Positions 26,100 to 35,840 are shown, counted from the first letter of the stretch. The stretch is 64,000 nt of DNA from Clonostachys chloroleuca (GCA_037952775.1 JBANAY010000003.1:6386001-6450000), one strand, 5' to 3'. Notes: generated by a model from the letters alone, not told the origin. Numbers and translations are program-made.

Positions 26100-26594
26100 A
26101 TACGTTACATGACATACAGCAAAGGGAAAGGTATAGGGTTTCATTGATAAACTGGTGGGCGTTGCAGATTCAAGGAGTAGCTTGAGCCATGTGAGGACGA
26201 GCAAATGTACGAAACGAGCACGTCTATCTATTCATCGAGAGATCTTTGTGCATCTGAAGAAGGCTCTTTTTTTGTTCTAATATCATGAGATTTTGGCAAG
26301 AAATTCACACATCTGTATTGATTAGTTACATCGGCCGATTTCGTGTCGTACTTACGTACCTCAAGGGCAGGTTAGCGTCCCCTGAATCTGCGTAGCTGGC
26401 TCTTAAATTCCTTGGACACGCTCTACGTAGGCTTTTTTTAGCTTTTATTCTCTAATTCAAAAAGCTGTGGCGTATATTGTTTGGTATAAAAAGCTAGCCC
26501 CCCTCCTTCACTTCCTAGACATCGTCCACACAGCTTCCCCCTGATAACTCATCAATACCTTGTTCCGTCACTCCATAAACTGCCATTACTCATC
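26100..26594. promoter_or_regulatory. Cytochrome b5 gene promoter region
   Basis: 495 bp between the RidA stop and the cytochrome b5 ATG; carries the TATA-GCTAGC block and a CT-rich leader. Confidence 0.45.
26485..26498 (+). promoter_or_regulatory. TATA box with GCTAGC, cytochrome b5 gene
   Basis: TATAAAAA followed directly by GCTAGC, 110 bp before the ATG at 26595. The same 14-bp arrangement occurs 114 bp before the aldehyde dehydrogenase ATG, suggesting related core promoters. Confidence 0.6.
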
Positions 26595-27092
26595 ATGTCT
26601 GAAACATTCACTTTGAAAGACGTCAAGGCCAAGTCTGCAGAGACTTCTGGCTACATCGTCATTGACGGAAAAGTGTATGAAATCACAGACTACATGTCCA
26701 AGCACCCGTAAGCAATTATACATTTTCAATAACTTTCTCACTACTGAAACTAATTTTCCGCGACGCAGAGGAGGCGATGATATCTTGACAGAAGTTTTGG
26801 GCACAGATGCTTCGGAAGCATTTCACGAGGTCGGCCACAGCGCTGAAGCGATCGAGCAGTTGAAACCACTGCTCAGAGGAATTCTTGACCTTACTTCTTC
26901 AGTAAGTGCACATTTTCAGTGGAATTGATTCTGGTTCTTAGCCGTTTGAACTTAAGCTAACTTTCGCTATAGAAGGAAGGAAAGGGTTCACTGTTTTCAC
27001 CAAGGTCAATTCCAGTCCTCGGGGTGCTTATATCCATTGCTCTAGCTCTAGTTGCTATCATCGCACGCTCTTACATTGTGACAGTCAGTTAA
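26595..27092 (+). CDS. Tail-anchored cytochrome b5
   Basis: Three exons (26595-26707, 26769-26901, 26973-27092) encode 121 aa. Heme ligands are His37 in KHPGGDD (rebuilt across intron 1) and His61 in EVGHSAE. The start of the domain has TLKDVKAKS and IDGKVYEITDY, as in microsomal cytochrome b5. The C-terminal ~25 residues are hydrophobic (PVLGVLISIALALVAIIA) with a short polar tail, so it is a tail-anchored protein of the ER or outer mitochondrial membrane. It accepts electrons from the reductase and passes them to a terminal enzyme; the mARC-type gene nearby is the obvious partner. No introns beyond these are needed. Confidence 0.92.
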
Positions 27093-27809
27093 TACTTTGC
27101 TCGATATCAATGAAACAGATTGGAACTGTATAGAAAATGATAATATCTGCGTTTCCGTCTCACTGGATCTCAGAACTGAATTGCATCGCCCTCAAGCATG
27201 TGAAGGAAGTCCACCTTTGGATCGATAAGCAATAAGCACCACCCAGGCAGTGACCATCAGCATCACGCTATAACTAAAAAGGCGCCTGTAGATCGGTAAA
27301 GCTTCAGCGACCTGGTGCGGGGAAATGCAGATAACATGGAGGATAGAGAGAGGGCAGCTGACCCGTGAGGGTTTGAATCACTTGATCTCTCAAGCTAACA
27401 CTCGAGCCATGCCTGAAGAATGGTGCGGAGTCATTGATGAAAAGGGGGCTTTGGATGGCAGTTTTAGTGTACGGCAGCCCAAATGGCACTCATCTTGACT
27501 TTGGCCTTTCTTCTTACTCTTTTGGGAAATCCGTACAGCCTAGATAATGTTGGTCACGGGTTTTATTGTGGCCTATCTTCTTACCAGTTACTCTCAACAT
27601 TATGGCCAGATATACTCGATTGAACTTTTGGTCAAAATATTCAAAAGAGGTGAATCTTAATTAATAATTGGACCGACCGTATCACCAGATGTGTATATAA
27701 AATGCTAGCTCGCAGGGCACAACTTATCATCTAGTAAGACTTTCCTTTTCTATCCATTAGATCACCCTCAATAACCCTCCATATATCTCTCTTTCCATCG
27801 TACTTCAAA
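27093..27809. promoter_or_regulatory. Aldehyde dehydrogenase promoter region
   Basis: 717 bp without a gene; carries the TATATAAAAT-GCTAGC block and a CT/A-rich leader. Confidence 0.4.
27696..27709 (+). promoter_or_regulatory. TATA box with GCTAGC, aldehyde dehydrogenase gene
   Basis: TATAAAAT followed directly by GCTAGC, 114 bp before the ATG at 27810, matching the block ahead of the cytochrome b5 gene in sequence and spacing. Confidence 0.6.
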
Positions 27810-29311
27810 ATGTCTGCTCCTGTCATGGACCTTGTTGCGCCAAATGGCGCCAAAATCGCACTTCCAACCGGTCTTTTCATCAACAATGAATTTGTCAAGT
27901 CACAATCCGATGGCAAAATCGTGAGCATTAGCCCCAGCGATGAATCAGAGATTGCATCAGTGGAAGCTGCCGGCCCCGAAGACGTGGACAGAGCCGTCAA
28001 GGCCGCCCGCGCCGCTCTTCATTCTCCCGAGTGGGGAGGCATCTCAAACACTGAGCGCGGTGCTCTCATTTACAAGCTCGCAGACCTTTTGGAAGCCCAC
28101 AAGGACACACTTGCTACTCTCGAGGCTTGGGACAACGGAAAGCCCTTCAGTGTTGCTCGAGATGATGATCTTGGCGAGGCTATTGCTGTGCTTCGCTATT
28201 ATGCTGGCTGGGCTGATAAAATTCACGGCTTGACAATCCCCACAACACCTCAAAAGTTTGCTTATACACTTAAACAACCAATTGGTGTATGCGGGCAAAT
28301 CATTCCTTGGAACTTCCCGATTATGATGGCAGTTTGGAAGTTGGGTCCTGCTCTCGCTTGCGGTAATACAATCGTTCTCAAGCCTGCCGAGCAGACACCT
28401 ATTTCCATTCTCTATTTCGCTACCCTTCTTCAAAAGGCAGGGTTCCCCCCGGTGTAATCAACATCATCAATGGATACGGAAAGGAGGCTGGAGATGCTCT
28501 TGTTACTCATCCTGATGTTGATAAGATTGCATTCACCGGCTCTACTGTTACAGCACGGTATATTATGAAGGGAGCCAGTGTTAACCTCAAGGCTCTTACT
28601 CTGGAAACTGGCGGAAAGTCACCGTTGGTTATCTTCGAGGATGCTGACCTGGACCAAGCTGCCAAATGGGGTCATTTGGGTATTATGTACAACCAGGGTC
28701 AAGTTTGCACCTCAACCTCCCGTATCCTCGTCCACGAAAGCGTTTATCAGGAATATATCACCCGCTTCAAGAAGATCACGTTAGAAAACAAAATCGGAAA
28801 CCCATTTGAGGACGACACATTCCAGGGACCCCAAGTAACAAGGGCTCAGTATGACCGTATCTTGAAGTATATTGCTACTGGAAAGTCTGAGGGTGCCAAA
28901 CTCGTTACAGGGGGTAATCCGCACAAAAACATCCAAGGCAAGGGCTTCTACATTGAGCCAACGGTATTTTCCGATGTAAAGGAGAACATGCAGATTTTCC
29001 AAGAGGAGGTATTTGGTCCATTCGTTTCCATCACACCTTTCAAGACGGAACAAGAAGCTATCAACCTTGCCAATGGCACCTCCTACGGCTTGGGAGCAGC
29101 ACTGTTCTCTAAAGACATTGAGCGCTGCCACCGCGTCGCCGTGAGTCTTGAATCAGGCATGGTTTGGATTAACAGCTCTAATGACTCGGATATTCGTGTT
29201 CCCTTCGGAGGCGTCAAGCAGAGTGGTGTTGGTCGCGAACTGGGTGAGGCTGGACTGGCTGCTTACTCACAGACCAAGGCTGTTCATGTCAACCTGGGTA
29301 CGCTCCTTTAG
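27810..29311 (+). CDS. NAD(P)-dependent aldehyde dehydrogenase, one frameshift
   Basis: ALDH-superfamily enzyme (aldehyde to carboxylic acid), about 500 aa. Seen: GLFINNEFVKSQ, PWNFPIMMAVWK and KPAEQTP in the N-terminal half; FTGSTVTAR, the catalytic-base motif TLETGGKSP, the catalytic Cys in NQGQVCTSTSR, and EVFGPFVS and PFGGVKQSGVGRE after it. The frame breaks at 28445-28450: a run of six C where seven would keep AGFPPGVINIINGYG in frame. Without correction, translation ends at 28457 after 215 aa, losing the active site. No intron fits. This is either a homopolymer error or a real null allele. It is the last forward gene before the cluster regulator. Confidence 0.85.
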
Positions 29312-29737
29312 TTATATTAGGGTAGATTGAACTTTAAGTATATAAATTGAGACTTGGTTGCTTCTTCTGCTACATTACGCAGGACTCTTTCTCTAAATAC
29401 GTTAGATTTGCCTGTTACAGTATGAGCAGTTCGACTGTACTTTTCATTATGTCCTCGACGATCATCAGAAATCAAAGAGAGAGACAGTAAACATAATTTT
29501 TTGAGGAAATTTCGCTTAACATTTTTCATTCTCATTGGAGACTAAAATTTGCTGTCTGAAAGTGATGAGAAATGAAGAAACGCCATCTCAAGAACGTATA
29601 AAGCACCATAGTCTAACGCCAACACATCCTACCACCTTATAAGAAAAAAAAGGAAAAAAGCCATAATTTAATGCACCGACTGACGCTAGTAAATATAATT
29701 GACTTTTATGGCCAGCCAGTGCAGAACAGACAATTGA
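29312..29737. other. Intergenic region between convergent genes
   Basis: 426 bp, AT-rich; 3' UTR sequence of the aldehyde dehydrogenase and the regulator. Nothing else seen. Confidence 0.4.
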
Positions 29738-31150
29738 TCAGAGCACAACAGTGTCAGGCCCTAATTCAACAAACATTTCAAACCAGGATAAATCATTACT
29801 GCCCAATCGCCAAACACTATCGAGCACATTGCTCACCAGCTGAACAGACGCAAACTTGATCTCACTATAAATGGAATTCACCATATTAACCACACACTTC
29901 TGATCCTTGATGGACTGCACATGTGCTCCGGCAATAAGAAGAGGGAGAATAACGCAGTTCAGCACTCTCGATGGTCTCTCGATGCCAGAAATGGAGCTCA
30001 GACAAGGCATAACATGCTGTTGAACAAGGGGATGACGGGCAGGCAAGCCACAGATGGCTCTGTAGAGATAGATAAGAGCTGCGTGCTGGAAGGATCGAAT
30101 CAAACTGAAGGCGTGGACAGCTTCAGCACTAGCAGCCGTTTCATCCCAGCCAAATATTTCGCTGGCATAGAGATCTTGACCGCGATGTGTGGCGTAGGAT
30201 GGTGTCAAACTGAATTCAAACTGGCGAATGCATTCTGGTTGAAGTTCCTCTAATCCAGAGTTAATCGATTCATGATAATGCACCATGGAGCTGATGTGGC
30301 CAAATACAGACGCAAGGGAACATTGAGCAAGAGGTTCGCGGTCCCACCAGGCAGACCGTTGCTCAATTCTGTCCCATATTCCAGGGGAGAAGTAAGGTAG
30401 TCCACCCCGTAACATTGTAGTAGTGAGATCAGTTGAGGCGAACTCAGAGACAAGCATGTGAAGACACTCTGGACCAATGTCCAAGACTGCCTCCCCACCT
30501 CCAAGCTTATCAATAATAGCTCGGACTCCCGCCTGATGACTAGAGGTTGAAGCCGATTTCTCAGCGCACTCGAGATATCCATCGTGGAAATAGAGCATCA
30601 ACACAGAAAGCAGCAGCTCTACCATCGGCCCTTTTCCACTCGCACAAAACTCATTGAGCTGATCCCGGACAGCAGCAAGACACTCTACACGCTTGATCTG
30701 TGGGACTCGGAGACTGTTTCTGCCATCTTGAAGAACTCTATGTCGATCAGCAATGAGGCAAATAGCGAGCAGAAGCACGCGCTGCTCAAGTGCCAGTGTC
30801 ACGGGCGGAGCACAGGGTGTTGATGCTGTCGACATCAAGGGCCAGAACCGGCCTTGAAAATACGCCAAAGCACGTTTTTCATTGATGGATAGGGAATCTG
30901 CCACCTGACTGCCCCGGTCGAGGATTTGGTAGCTCGGCGACACGGGTAGTGTGTGCTTGGAGCTCCAGCGAATGAGACGGTTGTTGTAGTCGCAGGTGGC
31001 TCCGATCTGGGTACAGCGCACGCAGGAGGGTTTTGTGAGGTCGCATTTGACACGGCGTTTCCTACACGACCAACAGGATCCTTGGACGATGCGGACTCTG
31101 CTGATACTGGTAGATTGTCGGCGTCTATGGTTTCGTCCCGGAGAATCCAT
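29738..31150 (-). CDS. Zn2Cys6 transcription factor, likely regulator of the mARC cluster
   Basis: Single-exon gene for a 470-aa regulator. The zinc cluster is at about residues 26-54: SCWSCRKRRVKC, DLTKPSC, VRC, TQIGATC (Cx2Cx6Cx6Cx2Cx6C), preceded by a basic stretch (RNHRRRQS). The rest resembles the Fungal_trans_2 region (LLLSVLMLYFHD, HQAGVRAIIDKLGG, FGHISSMVHYHESI). The open frame extends 61 codons further upstream, but that part is not conserved-looking, so I start at MDSPGRNHRR. It is divergent from the mARC-type gene over 624 bp and convergent with the aldehyde dehydrogenase, a usual place for a pathway-specific activator (inference). Confidence 0.88.
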   Translation of the reverse strand: MDSPGRNHRRRQSTSISRVRIVQGSCWSCRKRRVKCDLTKPSCVRCTQIGATCDYNNRLIRWSSKHTLPVSPSYQILDRGSQVADSLSINEKRALAYFQGRFWPLMSTASTPCAPPVTLALEQRVLLLAICLIADRHRVLQDGRNSLRVPQIKRVECLAAVRDQLNEFCASGKGPMVELLLSVLMLYFHDGYLECAEKSASTSSHQAGVRAIIDKLGGGEAVLDIGPECLHMLVSEFASTDLTTTMLRGGLPYFSPGIWDRIEQRSAWWDREPLAQCSLASVFGHISSMVHYHESINSGLEELQPECIRQFEFSLTPSYATHRGQDLYASEIFGWDETAASAEAVHAFSLIRSFQHAALIYLYRAICGLPARHPLVQQHVMPCLSSISGIERPSRVLNCVILPLLIAGAHVQSIKDQKCVVNMVNSIYSEIKFASVQLVSNVLDSVWRLGSNDLSWFEMFVELGPDTVVL

Positions 31151-31774
31151 GCTGTGAAGATGGATGGATGCTGAATGAAATATTTCAATGGAAAGATTCT
31201 CAAAAGAGTTGGATACTTGCCAAGAGAGAAAGGAAAGCGGAGATTCCATTCGGGTCATGTAGAAAAGGGACAGGGACAATCTTGCGGGGTAGAAATGAAG
31301 CTGAATACAGGAAGAGTACTTGGGGTAAATCAAAGTTCAGCCTGGGGTACATGAATCAAGGTTGAAAAGGTCACCTTACTTAGGGACTGCTGTTCTCATT
31401 GGTCTCGATAGTTCCCATCTTGATCACGAGGCAAACTGCCGCTGGCGATCTTCAAAGGTTTCTCTCCCCATCCTGATTACCACCGTGGCATTGCCCCGAT
31501 TGAGGCCAGTCCGCCCCTCTTTGAAAATGGTCAATCTTGTTGCCTAGTTGGGAGAAGTCCCAAAATCCCAGAGACAGACATCGATTCATCCAATCAAAAT
31601 GCCTTGATTGGCCTGGGTCAGTCAGTGGTCTGAACCTTATTGAGGCCCAAGTTATCTTTTCCTTATCTTGTATTCCTTGCTCAACATATTTCTCAATGAG
31701 CTCCGATCTCGTGACTGTTCTATATCAGATCCTCCGGCAAACATCCCCCCTGAGCCAAACACATCAAAGCAATC
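31151..31774. promoter_or_regulatory. Divergent promoter of regulator and mARC-type gene
   Basis: 624 bp shared by two divergent genes. CGG and CCG triplets occur (e.g. near 31432-31436 and 31499-31511), but I cannot pick a defined site by eye. Confidence 0.4.
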
Positions 31775-33090
31775 ATGGATCACATAAAGAACATCTGGGC
31801 AGAGTATGGCAACTCACCCGCTGCTCTCACAATCTTCGGTGCTTCCCTCACGCTTTGCGTCGCGATCTCTCTGCTGCTTCTCCAAAGCAAAACTGGTGAT
31901 TCAATAGAAATATCCCAGGTAAGACTTCATACTTTCAAGTTTCTAGATCTGCAGATTCGATATCTAAACCATAATCTTTAGCTATACGTTTATCCTGTAA
32001 AAGCTCTTCGGGGTAGCGCACTGCAAAAGGCACATATCGGCCAGTATGGAATGGTCGGTGACCGAACCTTCTCCTTGCAGAGAGTGCACCGAGATGCGGA
32101 TAATCCCGAAAAACCACCCAGGTATGAGACAATGCTGGCAGGGTACTATCTACAACTAGCACTGTTTCGGGCCACCATCGAACATGAAGGGAACCGAGAG
32201 AATTCCGTCGATGGCCAGGTAGTCGTCACTTGGAGCGGTCGAAACACAGAATTTGATACGGCCAAGGATATCACTACTCCTGACAAAATCCAATTCCCTT
32301 TGAAACCCGACGTCTCCGGCCGCAAATCATTCGAGACGAGCCTTCACGGCAGCACAGCCATGGCATTCGATATGGGAGATGAGCCCAGTCAATGGTTTTC
32401 TGACCGTACGGGGATGGAAATCAGACTCGTCTTTATTGGGGATGGTTCTCGGCCCGTGTTGGGACCGACAATGGCTCCCAACAGCAAGGGTGGCCTGAGC
32501 AAACGACGAATTCTGGACCGAATCAAGGGATTTCTCCCATTCTTTACATTTCCGGCGGAGCGACTTGTATTCAACGATATTGCCCATTATTTGGTTGTCA
32601 CCGAGGAATCCAATGATGCCCTGACAGCTAAGCTCAAAGATGGCTGTGAAATGGACGTGACAAAATTCCGACCAAACATTGTTCTGAAAGGTGCCTCGGC
32701 CCCCTGGGTAGAGGACTACTGGGGAGAAGTCACCTTTGACGGAGGGATTCAGATGCCTCTTATGGCAAACTGCTATCGGTGCCAGAGTATCACAGTCGAC
32801 TATGACACAGGAAAAACAGCTACAGATGATCGCGGAATGGCATGGAAGAAGCTCAATAAGGATCGACGAGTAGACAAGGGAGCGAAATACAGCCCAGTCT
32901 TTGGAAGATATGGCTACTGCTTCGGATCATCGACTGGAAAGACGGTGGAAATTGGCCAGAAGGGCAAAGTCACCCACATAAATAAACAGAGAACAACTTT
33001 TGGTAAGCTACTCGCTAAAGAAAGTGCTTGGTGTAGATGTTAACGCCACCTATAGACTGGCCCCATCTTACAGGCTTTGGATTGACCTAA
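31775..33090 (+). CDS. Membrane-anchored MOSC-domain protein of the mARC (amidoxime-reducing) type
   Basis: Three exons (31775-31918, 31982-33002, 33056-33090) encode 399 aa. Residues about 15-38 form an N-terminal membrane anchor, as in human mARC of the outer mitochondrial membrane. Then comes a MOSC_N domain (LYVYPVKALRG, GMVGDRTFSL) and a MOSC domain with KFRPNIVLKG and ANCYRCQSITVDYDTG, where the Cys pair (about 312/315) matches the molybdenum-ligand region (ACSRC in human mARC). The last intron restores a C-terminal TTFDWPHLTGFGLT. mARC reduces N-hydroxylated compounds with electrons from NADH via cytochrome b5 reductase and cytochrome b5, both encoded 5-8 kb away. A plain MOSC protein of another role is the alternative. 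Confidence 0.88.
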
Positions 33091-33467
33091 TAAGTTTAAT
33101 GATATCCCTTGAGCTTATGCCGGAATGCGGGGATGCAAAAATTATCGCCTGGAGGAGCGTCCCTCTGTCATGTCTACTTCGCCTTACCTGAGTAAGATAT
33201 CCAACCATTCTTCTTATTACTACTAATACTATGAACTATAGCTTTGTTTTCTTAGCACTATGGATTGGTGTCTTCCTGATCACATAGCTTGCCTACGGAG
33301 GAGATTCGATAGGATTATCTATATATTTACTGGGTGGCTTTAATAATATAAAGTCCGGGTAGATATAAATAGATTAATAGAGGGTTCTTTTTTTAGTCCT
33401 TTCTATATAGAATTAGAGGCTTGTATTCGTAGTTTAATAAGAATAAATCCAATATTTTGCTACGAGT

Positions 33468-33499
33468 GTTGGGAGAAGCCTCCCCCTTCTCTCCCCAAC
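33468..33499. repeat. Inverted repeat / hairpin
   Basis: GTTGGGAGAAG and CTTCTCTCCCCAAC can pair as an imperfect stem with a short C-rich loop. The preceding T makes a TGTTGGGA start, which is common at the 5' end of fungal copia-type LTRs, but no second LTR or target duplication was found. Confidence 0.5.
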
Positions 33500-33745
33500 G
33501 ACTTGCGCGTATAGGTCACGCCGAGGACGGGCATGGCGCCGTTTTAGACTTACTGTTGCGGCCCTCAACCTGACTTAGCATCGTCACATCGACCTATAGA
33601 ACTAATTTGTTAATCAATACACAGCAGATGTGGTCGGTGAGCTGTTTTCCTCTTATACGCTATCATGTTACTCTTACAAGAATTGGTGTTGCGGTTTACC
33701 AGAATCGGAATCAGCCCCGGGATCCAGGCCAGGTGCTACCTACTA

Positions 33746-33771
33746 CATACGACTACTTAGTATGTCGTATG
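33746..33771. repeat. Perfect 8-bp inverted repeat
   Basis: CATACGAC and GTCGTATG flank a 10-bp loop. The arm resembles the terminal stem of 5S rRNA (ACATACGAC), so it may be another 5S-related relic; role unknown. Confidence 0.5.
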
Positions 33772-34164
33772 GTCATGCGGGTAGGGTAGCAAAGAATATA
33801 TGAATGCCCCCTGAATCGGAAATCAGAGGTCGGAATGGTAGCGGCCATTTCGAACTGTTAAGTTAAGTAAACTTGATACTTCTTTAGTAGGAGGAACTGA
33901 GTGATTTCTTCGTAGTATAACTATCTTCAATAGCTAAAACTACTTATTATGTATCTAACCTATCTAATAATAAGTAAAGATATCTACTATATTATATACT
34001 CTTTGAGGCTTCAACAACTAGGATTCCTCTAATAAGAGTATATAATTAAGATCATAATAGAAATGGTCTTATACTTGGCAAGAGACCTAAGTATTTAAAT
34101 AGTACTATTGGTTAGCTTTTAAAGCTAATAGTAGATCATGGCATATTATTCTTTTTAGTGCAAG

Positions 34165-34337
34165 AGATAAACATCCGGGCAAAACCTCAGGAAAAGACAA
34201 AAAGGAAGGAATATATAACGGCCGGCATTCGCTGGTCGTCACCGAACTAAGTAAGTGCTAATCGGCCCCTTACCAGCTTGATGATCGGAGAGCAAACAGG
34301 ATCCAGTGCTTGCTGGTAGCTAGGTATACCCGTGTGT
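34165..34337 (-). pseudogene. 5S rRNA pseudogene, copy B, with shared downstream flank
   Basis: On the minus strand, 34337-34210 aligns over most of its length with the fungal 5S rRNA plan: an ACACACGGGTATACCTAG-like start, CCTGTTTGCTCTCCG in the position of CCGTTCGCTCTGCCG, and GGTGACGACCAGCGAATGCC near the 3' end. It has insertions and many changes, so it is not a functional 5S gene. The next ~45 bp (34209-34165) match the flank of copy A at 19661-19701, including CCGGATGTTT. Recognised from knowledge of 5S sequences, not by search. Confidence 0.7.
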
Positions 34338-34929
34338 GATGGACTGGCACATTGTTAGGATCTATGTCGAGGATGTTCACGATCCTTAGTGTAACTAGGG
34401 ACTGAAGTACAAGTTAGGTTATCTCTGCGAGATTGCTCCTGCTTGCAAGATATTAGCTTTGAAGTTGTAATTGTTAGCTTGGCAGCTACCGCAGATGAAA
34501 TATATCTACATTTGGTAGAGTTCAATTAGCCGTAAGATCACTACTCAATGAAAATTTCCAGCCTTCAAATGTTGGACTCTAGGGTATAATTTGAAAAAGT
34601 TGCGGGTTGCTGTGGTTATTAGCTACATCAGCACCGTCCCCTGTTTCAGCTCAACATCGGCTTTGTCGTTCTCCTCTGAGTGTCCGCCAAGCAATTGAAG
34701 GATTCCTTGTGTGATATTGAAGGTTTTGAAAAATGGAGTTGTAAATTGGTTAGAAAAAAGGAGATGTGTGGCAACAAATCACGTGTGGCCTGGCTTGGGA
34801 TACACCCTTGCATTGACAAAGAAAAACGTCAGAAAAAGAAAGAAGGTTGGTTCCCTTCCATGACATTATTCCCTACCCACTTCCACTTGGCACATCAACT
34901 CGGTTTCATTCGGGCTGATCAGAGAGGAA

Positions 34930-35840
34930 ATGAGCCGCGCAAAACCAAAGAACGAAACACGCATCGATATGGTTCCCTTCATCGCTGACGCAGCGCTTCT
35001 TCCCGGCCCACTCCCCACCACCGAAGCCATTGCCTCATCTGAAGAAGTCCTCAAGGAATATCCGGGTCGGCGCATCGTTCGTATTGGAGAATCCGTCATC
35101 AAGTATGGTACTAACGTGCCCTTGAATGAGGGCCATACAATGCGTTTTATCAAAGAGCACTCAAGAATACCAGTCCCAGAGGTTTACGCCATATATTCTA
35201 CCCCAAAAGGGAATTCTCACAGGCCAACAAATTAGATCATAATGGAACATACGCCTGGGGAAAGCCTTCAATCCTGCTGGTCTACTCTTAACGAGGAAGC
35301 AAAAACTAAGATCGTGGATCAGCTCCGAGCTTACTTTGTAGAACTACGCAATATCCCCCACCAGGGCTACTTTGGTGTGGTTGGAAAACGGTCATTTGAG
35401 GATGGAATGTTTCGGCCTTTCGACGTTACTGATATCAACGATACTGAGAGCAACGATACTGATCAGAAACCTTCTTCTGGCTCCTTTGAATCAGAGAAGG
35501 AAATGATAGAAGCTTTTTTATCCAGATATCACCTGGCCTATCCTAAGCTCCAGAAGTGTGAGTTTTATCGCGGCACCTTCCAGAGATTGTTAGAGATGGC
35601 ACCCCAGTTTTCAGCCACGCGGACTTTCAGCGGAAGAATGTTATCATTCGGAAGGACGGGGCTGCGGTATTAATTGACTGGGAGGCAGCTGGGTGGTATC
35701 CAGCCTTTTGGGAGTACGCTGTTGCTCATTTTGCCTGTGATTGGAGGGACGATTGGTACATTTGGATCCCACGAGTTCTGGATGAGTATCCTAACCATTT
35801 CGTATGGGTTGATACAATTTTCCGAGAGCTTTGGTCATAA
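34930..35840 (+). pseudogene. Broken APH/choline-kinase-like phosphotransferase gene
   Basis: A fungal aminoglycoside-phosphotransferase-fold protein (PF01636-type; fungal members usually have unknown substrates, not antibiotics). Seen: an N-lobe-like start with RIVRIGESVIKYG and EGHTMRFIKEHS; IIMEHTPGESL; the catalytic loop SHADFQRKN; and the DWEAAGWYP metal site. Two lesions break it: an in-frame TAG at about 35233, just before IIMEH, and a frame change at about 35605-35612 (CCCCAGTTTTC), just before the catalytic loop. The final frame ends with TAA at 35838. A 50-bp GTGAGT...CCCCAG intron could hide the second lesion but would remove family-like sequence. It lies at the edge of the RIP-like island. 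Confidence 0.7.

Larger units (their letters stand above)
33091..34929. other. AT-rich RIP-like island with hairpins and 5S relic
   Basis: 1.8 kb without a gene. From about 33230 to 34150 the sequence is very AT-rich with many TA steps (TATATTATATACT, AATAATAAGTAAAG), typical of DNA mutated by RIP. Embedded are a less AT-rich piece (33460-33790) with two hairpins and the 5S rRNA pseudogene at 34210-34337. The origin may be a decayed retroelement, but no coding remnant is readable. Confidence 0.6.

Noticed and set aside
33467..33650. Complete LTR retrotransposon
   Set aside because: Only a TGTTGGGA-like start and a hairpin are present; no second LTR, target duplication or coding remnant.
34930..35840. 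Antibiotic (aminoglycoside) resistance gene
   Set aside because: The fold is shared by very many fungal kinases of unknown substrate, and this copy is broken by a stop and a frameshift.
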